DNA of 64,000 nt. Source: JAGOCV01 sp049445855. Its GTDB lineage: Bacteria; Pseudomonadota; Gammaproteobacteria; Burkholderiales; Burkholderiaceae_C. The notes beneath the pieces were generated by a model. It did not search any database and had not been told where the DNA came from. It saw nothing but the letters and a program-made list of their open reading frames with translations. Below, in pieces: positions 53,894-61,429 of the stretch. Made by a program: the position numbers and the translations under genes. Every line of letters starts with the position of its first letter. Position 1 is the first letter of the stretch. Location: positions 62,001 through 126,000 of the forward strand of contig NZ_JBMSDV010000007.1 of assembly GCF_049445855.1 (NCBI RefSeq), given 5' to 3'.

Positions 53894-54657
53894 GCTTGTT
53901 CCTGGATGGTGTTGACGAGGGCACCGACGCCTTCGATTTCGGTGACGATCTCGTCGCCGTGCTTGCAGTCCACCACGCCGTCGGGCGTGCCGGTGAGGAT
54001 GAGGTCCCCGGGTTGCAGCGTCATGAAGTTCGAGAAGAACTCGATGAGGAAGGGGATGCGGAAGATCATGTCGCGTGTGCTGCCCGACTGCGTGACCTGC
54101 CCGTTGACGCGCGTTCTCAACGCGAGCGCGTGCGGGTCGGGCACGTCGGACGCATCGACGAACCAGGGGCCGATCGGCGTGCAGGTGTCGCGGTTCTTCA
54201 CGCGCAGGTTGGGGCGGTACCAGTTCTCGAGGTAGTCGCGGATCGCGTAGTCGTTGGCGACGGTGTAGCCCCCAACGTAGTCGTACGCGTCGGCCTGCTT
54301 CACCTTGCGTGCAGTGCGGCCGATGACAACGGCCAGCTCGCACTCGTAGTGCATGAACTTCACGTTGGCCGGGCGGATGGTCTTCTGCCGGTGGCCGATC
54401 AGCGAGGCCTCGCCCTTGATGAAGACGAGCGGCTCTTCCGGTGCCTTGAACTCGAGTTCTTTCGCGTGGTCGGCGTAGTTCAAGCCGAGCGCGAGGATGG
54501 TGCGCGGCTTCGTGACGGGCGCGAGCGGTGGCAGCCAGGTGACGCTGTCGAACGCAGCGAGCTGGCCCCTGGCCGGGCCGGAGGTCAGCAGCAGTTGCCT
54601 GTCCTTCTCGACGGCTTCACAGGTGTGGCCCTGGTGGATGACGCGTGCGTGCTTCAT
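53890..54657 (-). CDS. hpaG2: 5-oxo-1,2,5-tricarboxyl-3-penten decarboxylase, C-terminal half (HpaG2)
   Basis: A 255-residue FAH-fold protein, corresponding to the C-terminal half of the bifunctional E. coli HpcE (isomerase/decarboxylase). Metal ligands are in HYECELAVVIG and in KNRDTCTPIGPWFVD. It is one of two FAH-domain genes that overlap (ATGA at 54654-54657 and at 53890-53893). A separate, co-translated pair replaces the fused HpcE. Confidence 0.9.
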   Translation of the reverse strand: MKHARVIHQGHTCEAVEKDRQLLLTSGPARGQLAAFDSVTWLPPLAPVTKPRTILALGLNYADHAKELEFKAPEEPLVFIKGEASLIGHRQKTIRPANVKFMHYECELAVVIGRTARKVKQADAYDYVGGYTVANDYAIRDYLENWYRPNLRVKNRDTCTPIGPWFVDASDVPDPHALALRTRVNGQVTQSGSTRDMIFRIPFLIEFFSNFMTLQPGDLILTGTPDGVVDCKHGDEIVTEIEGVGALVNTIQEQA

Positions 54658-55319
54658 GCGGCCTCCGCCACGAATGTGTTGACGAGCGGCGCGAAGCCGG
54701 GCGCGCGGATCTCGACGCGATCACCCACCTTCACGAGCGGGCGGGCGCCATCGGCGGTGATGTCGCAGCCGAGCATGAGCACGTCGCCGGGCTGCAGCGT
54801 CATGAAGCTGCTGACGTCGGCCAGCAACTGCTGTGCGTTGCGCACGAGGCCGGAGAACCGGCTGGACTGGCGGACTTCGCCGTTGACCCGCACGTCGAGC
54901 GTGAACGCGGACGGGTCGCCGGCCTTCGCGGCGTCGACCACTTCGTTGCCGATACCGAGGAAACCGTCGAGGCACTTGAACTTCACCGGCGGGCGGAAGA
55001 AGCTCGCGTGCGGCAGCGACACGTCGTTCATCAGCACGTAGCCGGCCACGGTGTTCGGCTTGTCACCGATGACCATGGCGATGGTTGCGCCCACTTCCAC
55101 CTGCGGCGCGCTCGCGGGTACCGGAATGGCGGCGCCGCTGGTGCTCCAGGTGTTGACGGGCTTCACGTAGAGGATGGGCGCGTTCGGTGGTGCCTTGTAG
55201 GGGGCCTCGTTCATCTTCGGCGCCCAGGCGTCGAACTCGCTCCTGAAATTGAGCAGCGTGCCGTACACCGTTCCTTGCGGAAGGTAGGCGCCGGCTGCGG
55301 GAACTGCGGTGGTGGTCAT
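54654..55319 (-). CDS. hpaG1: 2-hydroxyhepta-2,4-diene-1,7-dioate isomerase/decarboxylase, N-terminal half (HpaG1)
   Basis: A 221-residue FAH-fold protein matching the N-terminal half of HpcE (GTVYGTLLNFRSEFDAWAPKM; YVKPVNTWSTSGAAIPVP; DVSLPHASFFRPPVKFKCLDG). Its stop and start overlap hpaG2 and hpaR by 4 nt each, so three genes are translationally coupled. Together with HpaG2 it supplies the isomerase and decarboxylase activities. Confidence 0.9.
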   Translation of the reverse strand: MTTTAVPAAGAYLPQGTVYGTLLNFRSEFDAWAPKMNEAPYKAPPNAPILYVKPVNTWSTSGAAIPVPASAPQVEVGATIAMVIGDKPNTVAGYVLMNDVSLPHASFFRPPVKFKCLDGFLGIGNEVVDAAKAGDPSAFTLDVRVNGEVRQSSRFSGLVRNAQQLLADVSSFMTLQPGDVLMLGCDITADGARPLVKVGDRVEIRAPGFAPLVNTFVAEAA

Positions 55320-55753
55320 TCTTCGGGTGGCTCCAATGCGATGACGGCGTCCAGCAGCACATACAGCTGTGCGAGCTTCTGGGCGCCGAGTGACTGTTCC
55401 ATCCAGGCGTAGTGCGCCTCGACGGTCTTCGAGAGTTTTTCCACGAGCTTGCGGCCCTTGGGTGTGGCCTGCACCACGGTGCGACGCTGGTCGGCCTCGT
55501 CGCGCTCGCGGCGGATCAGGCCGTCGCGCTCCATGCGTGCGAGCACGCCGGTCAGGCTGGGGCCGAGGATGAAGGCCTCCCGCGCCACGCGGCCCGTCTC
55601 CACCACGCCGTGCTCGCCAAGCACGCGCAGCACGCGCCACTGCTGGTCCGACAGGCCGTGCTCGCGCAGGCTGGGGCGCGTCTGCGTCATGACGGTTTCG
55701 CGCGCCTGCAGCAGCAGGCGAGGAAGGTTTCGATGCGAAAAGGGCGTGGCCAT
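55316..55753 (-). CDS. hpaR: MarR-family repressor HpaR
   Basis: A 145-residue MarR regulator, the first gene of the hpa unit. It has NLPRLLLQARETVMTQTRPSLREHGLSDQQWRVLR, a winged helix with VAREAFILGPSLTGVLARMERDGL and RDEADQRRTVVQATPKG. HpaR represses the homoprotocatechuate operon and is relieved by the pathway substrate. A palindrome at 55804-55819 lies 50 nt upstream of its start. Its position as leader of its own operon implies negative autoregulation. Confidence 0.88.
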   Translation of the reverse strand: MATPFSHRNLPRLLLQARETVMTQTRPSLREHGLSDQQWRVLRVLGEHGVVETGRVAREAFILGPSLTGVLARMERDGLIRRERDEADQRRTVVQATPKGRKLVEKLSKTVEAHYAWMEQSLGAQKLAQLYVLLDAVIALEPPEE

Positions 55754-55803
55754 CGGGTCGTGGAAAAGACGGAAAGAGGCCGCTACCGGCCTCGCAGGAA
55801 ATT

Positions 55804-55819
55804 ATTTAACATATTAAAT
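55804..55819. promoter_or_regulatory. HpaR operator candidate
   Basis: ATTTAA-CATA-TTAAAT, a 6-bp inverted repeat in an A-T-rich patch (55800-55830) within otherwise G-C-rich DNA, between divergent hpaR and a membrane protein gene. Size and position fit a MarR-type operator overlapping the promoter. Confidence 0.6.
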
Positions 55820-55884
55820 TAAATTGCAAATCCCGTCGGGCGTGCAGGGCTAGGTGATAACCCTGTCCCGCATGCTCGGCCCGG

Positions 55885-55890
55885 TATAGT
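55885..55890 (+). promoter_or_regulatory. -10 element TATAGT, leaderless start of the membrane protein gene
   Basis: TATAGT ends 7 nt before ATG 55898, with no Shine-Dalgarno between. Confidence 0.5.
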
Positions 55891-55897
55891 TGCCGGC

Positions 55898-56569
55898 ATG
55901 TCGCTCGGAAAGATCGCCCCCATGCATCGCAGCGTCGTGCGTTGGCACGGCTGGCTGCTGGCGGCCTGGGTGTTTGCCGTTGGCTGGCTGGCCAGCTGGG
56001 CGTTGCTGCGGCTGGGTGTCGAGTCGCCGATGTGGCGCTGGCCGCTCGCGATGCTCGTGATGTACGGCCTCGGCTTCATCGGCGGCTGTTACTTCTACGT
56101 GCGCTGGCAGCAGGATGCGGCGCAGACCGGACAGGCGCCCGCGCGCGCGGATCGGGCCGATGAAGAAGACTACGACGAGGAAGACCGCACGAAGAAGCGG
56201 CGCATGGAATGGCTGGCCGACGCGGTGAACCTCGGTTCGCTGGCCGAACTGTTCCCGCCGCTGCTGATCGTGGTCGCGCCGCTCATCGTTGTGGCGCTGA
56301 TCCTCCTCGTGGTGATGCTGCCGTGGCTCGTCAGCGAAATGCTCGCCGGCTTCCTGGCCGAGCTGATCCTCGAATTCGTCATCGGCGCGGCGGTCATGCG
56401 GCGTGTGCTGCGGCCCCGTCCGCTCGATGACTCTCCGTCGGCCGTGGCTGCGCGTACATGGTGGCTCGGCCTGCTGGCCGTGGTCATCGCGGCGGGGCTG
56501 GGTTATGCGGCGCATCGTCTCGCGCCGGAAGCAGTGACGCTGGGGCAGTTGCTCCGGAGCCTGCGCTGA
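55898..56569 (+). CDS. Conserved membrane protein of unknown function
   Basis: A 223-residue protein with four to five hydrophobic helices (WLLAAWVFAVGWLASWALL; AMLVMYGLGFIGGCYFYV; LLIVVAPLIVVALILLVVML; WWLGLLAVVIAAGLGYAA) and a strongly charged acidic/basic loop (ADEEDYDEEDRTKKRR) at about residues 85-105. The function is not recognised. radA follows after 11 nt on the same strand. Confidence 0.7.
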   Translation: MSLGKIAPMHRSVVRWHGWLLAAWVFAVGWLASWALLRLGVESPMWRWPLAMLVMYGLGFIGGCYFYVRWQQDAAQTGQAPARADRADEEDYDEEDRTKKRRMEWLADAVNLGSLAELFPPLLIVVAPLIVVALILLVVMLPWLVSEMLAGFLAELILEFVIGAAVMRRVLRPRPLDDSPSAVAARTWWLGLLAVVIAAGLGYAAHRLAPEAVTLGQLLRSLR

Positions 56570-56580
56570 ACAAGTTATCC

Positions 56581-57972
56581 GTGGCAAAAGAAAAATCCTT
56601 CTATACCTGTTCCGAATGCGGCGGCACCAATCCGCGGTGGCTGGGCAAATGTCCGCATTGCGGCGCGTGGAATACGCTGGTCGAAACGGCGTCCGAGGGG
56701 GCGGCGGCACCCGGCAAGAACCGCTTCGGCGATTCGTTCGCGTCGCTCGCCGGCACGGCCGAGGTGACGATGCTCTCGCAGATCGAAGCGGTCGACGTGG
56801 CGCGCACGCCCACCGGCATCGACGAGCTCGACCGCGTGCTCGGTGGCGGCATGGTCGAGGGCGGTGTAGTGCTGATCGGCGGCGACCCGGGCATCGGCAA
56901 GTCCACGCTGCTGCTGCAGGCGCTCGACGGGCTGCAGCGCACCGGCATGCCGACGCTGTATGTGACGGGTGAAGAGAGCGGCGCGCAGGTCGCGCTGCGC
57001 TCGCGACGGCTCGGACTCGACCACAGCGAAGTGCGCGTGATGGCCGAGATCCAGCTGCAGAAGATCATCGGCACGCTGGAAGTGGAAAAGCCCGCCGTGG
57101 CGGTCATCGACTCCATCCAGACGCTGTATTCCGACCAGCTGACTTCGGCACCCGGCTCGGTGGCGCAGGTGCGCGAGTGCGCGGCGCACCTCACGCGCGT
57201 GGCCAAGGCCAGCGGTGTGTGCATCGTTCTCGTGGGCCATGTCACGAAAGAGGGCGCGCTGGCCGGGCCGCGCGTGCTGGAGCACATGGTGGACACGGTG
57301 CTGTACTTCGAAGGCGACACGCATTCGAGCTTCCGGCTTGTGCGCGCCATCAAGAACCGCTTCGGTGCGGTGAACGAGATCGGCGTTTTCGCGATGACCG
57401 AAAAGGGGTTGAAAGGTGTCTCCAATCCGAGCGCGATCTTCCTGAGCCAGCACAGTGAACCGGTTCCCGGGAGTTGCGTGATGGTGACGCTCGAAGGCAC
57501 GCGGCCGATGCTGGTGGAAGTGCAGGCGCTGGTGGACAGCGGTGGGCCGAGCCCGCGCCGCCTGTCGGTGGGCATCGAGCGTGACCGCCTGGCCATGCTG
57601 CTTGCGGTGCTGCACCGCCATGCGGGCGTGGCCTGCATGGATCAGGACGTGTTCGTCAACGCAGTGGGTGGCGTGCGCATCAGCGAGCCGGCGGCGGATC
57701 TGGCCGTCATGCTGTCGATCACGTCCTCCCTTCGCGGCAAGCCCTTGCCCAAGGGCTTCATCGCTTTCGGCGAAGTGGGGCTGGCCGGCGAGGTGCGTCC
57801 GGCACCGCGCGGGCAGGAGCGGCTGCGCGAGGCTGCCAAGCTGGGCTTTTCCGTGGCCGTCGTGCCCAAGGCCAACGCGCCGAAGAAGGGCAGCCGCGAG
57901 ATCGAGGGGCTGACCATCCACCCGGTGGAGCGGATCGAGCAGGCCATGGACGTGGTCCGCGGCCTGGGCTGA
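56581..57972 (+). CDS. radA: DNA repair protein RadA
   Basis: A 463-residue RecA-related protein of recombination and branch migration. The N-terminal zinc finger has C10, C13, C24 and C27 (YTCSECGG; GKCPHCGAW). The RecA core has Walker A GGDPGIGKST (about residues 100-109) and the RadA-specific KNRFG motif (AIKNRFGAVNEIG). The C-terminal Lon-like domain follows (GKPLPKGFIAFGEVGLAGEV). The start is GTG at 56581, giving MAKEKSFYTCSECGG, the family N-terminus. No strong Shine-Dalgarno. Confidence 0.95.
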   Translation: MAKEKSFYTCSECGGTNPRWLGKCPHCGAWNTLVETASEGAAAPGKNRFGDSFASLAGTAEVTMLSQIEAVDVARTPTGIDELDRVLGGGMVEGGVVLIGGDPGIGKSTLLLQALDGLQRTGMPTLYVTGEESGAQVALRSRRLGLDHSEVRVMAEIQLQKIIGTLEVEKPAVAVIDSIQTLYSDQLTSAPGSVAQVRECAAHLTRVAKASGVCIVLVGHVTKEGALAGPRVLEHMVDTVLYFEGDTHSSFRLVRAIKNRFGAVNEIGVFAMTEKGLKGVSNPSAIFLSQHSEPVPGSCVMVTLEGTRPMLVEVQALVDSGGPSPRRLSVGIERDRLAMLLAVLHRHAGVACMDQDVFVNAVGGVRISEPAADLAVMLSITSSLRGKPLPKGFIAFGEVGLAGEVRPAPRGQERLREAAKLGFSVAVVPKANAPKKGSREIEGLTIHPVERIEQAMDVVRGLG

Positions 57973-58034
57973 GCGGCTTTCATGTACGCACTCGCCACAT
58001 GCCGGCGCTGGCGGCAGACTGCGAAAATGCCGGC

Positions 58035-58451
58035 ATGAATCTCCGAAAAGTCTCCGCGCTCGTGGGCGGCATCGTTCTGCTGGCCGCTGCCTGGCGCGCC
58101 TGGGGTTGGCAGGGCGTCGCATTGGCGATCGGCGGCATCATCATGTACCTGCTGCTTCACTTCAACCGCATGATGCAGGCGTTCAAGCGCGCGTCCGAAC
58201 GCCCGCTCGGCCACGTGGGCAGCGCCGTCATGCTCAATGCCAGGCTCAAGCCGGGCGTGAACCTGCTGCACGTGATCGCCATGACCAAGGCACTGGGCGT
58301 CCAGTTGTCGAAGCCCGACGAACAGCCCGAAGTGTTCCGCTGGACCGACGGCACGAACTCGCACGTGACCTGCGAATTCGTCAACGGCAAGCTGGCGAAG
58401 TGGGAGCTGTGGCGGCCGGGCGAAGCCGCGGGCGAGGCTCCGCTGGATTAG
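58035..58451 (+). CDS. Conserved hypothetical membrane-anchored protein
   Basis: A 138-residue protein: a hydrophobic N-terminus with two helices (VSALVGGIVLLAAAWRAW; GVALAIGGIIMYLLLHF), then a soluble part with VNLLHVIAMTKALGVQLS and ending GKLAKWELWRPGEA. It is of a small Burkholderiales family sometimes labelled glycerate kinase, for which there is no sequence support. GAAAAT lies 6 nt before ATG 58035, suggesting a leaderless start. Convergent with the glycosyltransferase gene at 58473. Confidence 0.65.
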   Translation: MNLRKVSALVGGIVLLAAAWRAWGWQGVALAIGGIIMYLLLHFNRMMQAFKRASERPLGHVGSAVMLNARLKPGVNLLHVIAMTKALGVQLSKPDEQPEVFRWTDGTNSHVTCEFVNGKLAKWELWRPGEAAGEAPLD

Positions 58452-58472
58452 CCGGGCCGCCCCGATGAATCA

Positions 58473-59246
58473 TCAGCGCTTGCTCAGCGCCTGCAGGTGC
58501 TCGCGGTCGTAATGCAATGCCACATAGCGGAAGAAGCACTCCAGCGCGATGAAAAAGCAGAACAGGAAGCCCTGCGGCCCGCAAAGGAATCCGCGCTGGA
58601 AGATGTAGAGGCGCACGAAGTTGCCGAAGGCCGAGGCCATGCCGCGCAGGATGCCGCCGCGCTTGCCGGCGGCCAATCGCTTGGCGGCGCCCAGTTGCGA
58701 GTACTGCGCGAGCTTGAGCAGGCTGCCGTGGATCGTCTCGCGCGAGAAGTGCAGCAGCCTCGCCTTGAAACGCAACACGGGCCGGTTGCCGGGCTTCATG
58801 GCGGCGTGTTCATGCACCACACCTTCGTAGCGTTCCAGGCTTTCGCGGCGGAACATGCGCTGCACGCCGCCAGTGCTCTTCATGAGCGTGAGCGGGCGGC
58901 CGTAGGCGACCTGGTTCCACAGCACTTCCCAGACGGAGTCCTGCCCACTGGCGACGGCGGCCTGGATTTCGGTGGCAAGTTCGGGCGGCACCTGCTCGTC
59001 GGCATCGATGAACAGGATGTATTCGCCCGCGGCGTGCTTGAGGATGCGGTTGCGCTGCTCGCCGAAACCCTGCCAGTCCGGGTAGACGAAAACCTCTGCG
59101 CCCAGGGTCCGTGCCAGCTCCTGCGTCTTGTCCTGGCTACCGCTGTCCACGACGACGATCTGGTCGGCGAAAGCGCAGCTGCGGATGCAGGATTCGATGC
59201 GGCGCTCTTCGTTGAGCGTGAGGATGCCGACGGTCAGGCGTGTCAT
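58473..59246 (-). CDS. Family 2 glycosyltransferase (LPS-core WaaE-like)
   Basis: A 257-residue GT2 enzyme: N-terminal LTVGILTLNEERRIESCI, nucleotide-sugar site VVVDSGSQDKTQEL, DxD motif in ILFIDADEQVPP, and acceptor region NRILKHAAGEY. A hydrophobic C-terminal part may bind the membrane. It resembles WaaE/KdtX beta-1,4-glucosyltransferases that modify the LPS core. GATAAT (minus strand 59254-59259) is 7 nt before the ATG, suggesting a leaderless message. It is divergent from ilvE. Confidence 0.85.
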   Translation of the reverse strand: MTRLTVGILTLNEERRIESCIRSCAFADQIVVVDSGSQDKTQELARTLGAEVFVYPDWQGFGEQRNRILKHAAGEYILFIDADEQVPPELATEIQAAVASGQDSVWEVLWNQVAYGRPLTLMKSTGGVQRMFRRESLERYEGVVHEHAAMKPGNRPVLRFKARLLHFSRETIHGSLLKLAQYSQLGAAKRLAAGKRGGILRGMASAFGNFVRLYIFQRGFLCGPQGFLFCFFIALECFFRYVALHYDREHLQALSKR

Positions 59247-59253
59247 GGCGGCG

Positions 59254-59259
59254 ATTATC
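59254..59259 (-). promoter_or_regulatory. -10 element GATAAT of the WaaE-like gene
   Basis: Minus-strand GATAAT, 7 nt before ATG 59246; no Shine-Dalgarno between. Fits the leaderless pattern. Confidence 0.45.
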
Positions 59260-59309
59260 TGCGACCGGGCCAGCCCCATCGGCCGTTTCCCCGGTTCCTG
59301 CCGAATCCT

Positions 59310-59350
59310 TAAAATGGCGGGTTCGAATCGATCCCTCCTGAATCGATCCC
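59310..59350 (+). promoter_or_regulatory. ilvE promoter and direct-repeat leader
   Basis: TAAAAT (59310-59315) is a good -10 element. The leader holds a direct repeat GAATCGATCCC (59325-59335 and 59340-59350). AAGGA (59358-59362) is the Shine-Dalgarno before ATG 59369. Confidence 0.45.
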
Positions 59351-59368
59351 ATCTCACAAGGACCCCTC

Positions 59369-60304
59369 ATGAGCGCAGTTCCCACAATGGCCGATCGCGA
59401 CGGCAAGATCTGGATGGACGGCCAGCTGGTCGACTGGCGCGATGCCAGGATCCACGTGCTGACCCACACCCTCCACTACGGCTGCGGCGCCTTCGAGGGC
59501 GTGCGCGCCTACAACACGGTCAACGGCACGGCCATCTTCCGCCTGCAGGAGCACACCGAGCGCCTCATCAACAGCGCCAAGATCCTGCGCATGAAAATCC
59601 CCTTCACGTCGGAGCAACTGAACGAAGCGCAGAGGCTCGTCGTGCGCGAGAACAAGCTGGAAAGCTGCTACCTGCGCCCGCTGACCTGGATCGGCTCCGA
59701 GAAGCTGGGCGTGAGCCCCAAGGGCAACACCATCCACACGATGGTCGCCGCCTGGGCCTGGGGCGCCTACCTTGGCGAAGAAGGCCTCAAGCGCGGCATC
59801 CGCGTGAAGACCTCCAGCTACACGCGCCACCACGTCAACATCACCATGACGCAGGCCAAGGCCGTGAGCAACTACAGCAACTCCATCCTGGCGAACATGG
59901 AAGCCGTGGATGACGGCTACGACGAGGCGCTGCTACTGGACAGCTCGGGCTTCGTGTCCGAAGGCGCGGGCGAGAACATCTTCATCATCAAGAACGGCGT
60001 GATCTACACGCCCGACCTGTCGGCCGGCGCATTGAACGGCATCACCCGCAACACCATCTTCCACATCGCCAAGGACCTGGGCCTGGAGATCGTGCAGAAG
60101 CGCATCACGCGCGACGAGGTGTACATCGCCGACGAAGCCTTCTTCACCGGCACCGCCGCCGAAGTCACGCCCATCCGCGAACTCGACCGCATCGAGATCG
60201 GCATCGGTTCGCGCGGCCCGATCACCGAGAAGCTGCAGAGCGCGTTCTTCGACATCGTGAACGGCCGCAACCCCAAGTACGCCCACTGGCTCACGAAGGT
60301 CTGA
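59369..60304 (+). CDS. ilvE: Branched-chain amino acid aminotransferase
   Basis: A 311-residue fold-type IV PLP aminotransferase that makes and breaks leucine, isoleucine and valine. It has HTLHYGCGAFEGVRAY, the PLP lysine in NITMTQAKAVSNYSNS near residue 160, EGAGENIFIIKNG and FFTGTAAEVTPIREL. The size and motifs are those of IlvE rather than D-amino-acid transaminases. AAGGA precedes the ATG. The zf-CHCC gene follows after 4 nt, probably in the same transcript. Confidence 0.95.
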   Translation: MSAVPTMADRDGKIWMDGQLVDWRDARIHVLTHTLHYGCGAFEGVRAYNTVNGTAIFRLQEHTERLINSAKILRMKIPFTSEQLNEAQRLVVRENKLESCYLRPLTWIGSEKLGVSPKGNTIHTMVAAWAWGAYLGEEGLKRGIRVKTSSYTRHHVNITMTQAKAVSNYSNSILANMEAVDDGYDEALLLDSSGFVSEGAGENIFIIKNGVIYTPDLSAGALNGITRNTIFHIAKDLGLEIVQKRITRDEVYIADEAFFTGTAAEVTPIRELDRIEIGIGSRGPITEKLQSAFFDIVNGRNPKYAHWLTKV

Positions 60305-60308
60305 CGCC

Positions 60309-60554
60309 ATGAGCACGCCTGAAACCTCCACCGCTGGTACGTCCACCCCTGCCATCGCCACGGTCGAACTGCTCGCGTCCGACCTCAACGCGCAAGGCGG
60401 CGTGTTCTGCCCGAACCCCAAGGCCGACATGAAGCTCTGGAACAGCCACCCCAAGGTGTACCTGGACGTCGCGCGCACCGGGCAGGCCCGGTGCCCTTAT
60501 TGCGGCACCGCCTACAAGCTGAAGGCAGGCGAAGTGGTGGGCAGCCACCATTGA
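60309..60554 (+). CDS. Small zinc-finger protein (zf-CHCC)
   Basis: An 81-residue protein with a C-terminal zinc motif: FCPNPKADMKLWNSHPKVYL ... ARCPYCGTAYKLKAG, giving C-x(n)-H-x(n)-C-x2-C. This zf-CHCC family is homologous to the C-terminal part of the complex I accessory subunit NDUFS6. The first 28 residues are Ser/Thr-rich. It overlaps the next GT2 gene by one base (TGATG). The bacterial function is not known. Confidence 0.87.
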   Translation: MSTPETSTAGTSTPAIATVELLASDLNAQGGVFCPNPKADMKLWNSHPKVYLDVARTGQARCPYCGTAYKLKAGEVVGSHH

Positions 60555-61429
60555 TGACCGCGGCCATCGCGTCGCTGTCCGAAGTCACCGTCGTCCTGGT
60601 GACTTTCAACAGCGCGCATTGCCTGCCCGCGCTCGCAACGGCGCTCGGCGGCTTTCCCAACGTCATCATCTTCGACAACGCCAGCGGCGACGGCACCGTG
60701 GAACAGGCGCGCGCGGCGCTGCCGCAGGCCGAAGTGATCGCGGGTGAGCGCAACTTCGGTTTCGGCGCCGCCAACAACCGCGCCCTCGAGCGCGTGAAAA
60801 CGCCTTACGCCTTCCTGCTCAACCCCGATTGCGAAGTCAGCGCGGACGCCATGCTGCAATTGCTGCAGATCGCGCACGACAACCCCGGCGCGGCCATGAT
60901 CGCCCCGCAGCTGTTGCGCTCCGGCGGCGCACCCGAAGTGAACTACCGCTGGCCGTCGCCCGAATGGGAGTCGGCCGGCCCGGCTGCGGAAGGCCTGTGC
61001 TGCGTCGGTTTCGCCTGCGGTGCGGCCTTGCTGCTCGACATGGCGGTCATGCGCAATGTCGGCTTCTTCGACGAGGGTTTCTTCCTTTATTACGAAGACG
61101 ACGACCTGTGCACGCGCATCTTCGACCGCCGCTTGCCGATCCTTCTGGCACCCCAGGTGCGGCTCGTGCATTCGTCACGTGGATCGGTGAGGGGCAACAG
61201 CCCGCTGCGTGCGGAATACCTGCGCGGATACCACCATGCGCAATCCAAAATCCGGTTTGTCAGCAAATACCCTCGGGCAGGCGATGCGCGGACCTTGCGT
61301 CGCAAGGTTCTGCTCTTGGCGCTGCTCGCGCTTCCCTTGCGGCTACTGATACCCATTCCTCGCCATCTGGGCCGCCTGCTCGGCCGCATCGTCGGACTGT
61401 TGCAGGCAGGTCGGATAGTCGGCCGTTAG
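60554..61429 (+). CDS. Family 2 glycosyltransferase
   Basis: A 291-residue GT2 (rhamnosyltransferase-like): VTVVLVTFNSAHCLPALATAL, IIFDNASGDGTVEQ, GERNFGFGAANNRAL, and FLLNPDCEVSADAM (the DxD-like site is NPDCE). GFFLYYEDDDLCTRIF is the acceptor loop typical of dTDP-rhamnosyl transferases. The last 87 nt overlap the convergent O-antigen ligase gene. Co-translated with the zf-CHCC gene. It probably builds a surface polysaccharide. Confidence 0.85.
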   Translation: MTAAIASLSEVTVVLVTFNSAHCLPALATALGGFPNVIIFDNASGDGTVEQARAALPQAEVIAGERNFGFGAANNRALERVKTPYAFLLNPDCEVSADAMLQLLQIAHDNPGAAMIAPQLLRSGGAPEVNYRWPSPEWESAGPAAEGLCCVGFACGAALLLDMAVMRNVGFFDEGFFLYYEDDDLCTRIFDRRLPILLAPQVRLVHSSRGSVRGNSPLRAEYLRGYHHAQSKIRFVSKYPRAGDARTLRRKVLLLALLALPLRLLIPIPRHLGRLLGRIVGLLQAGRIVGR

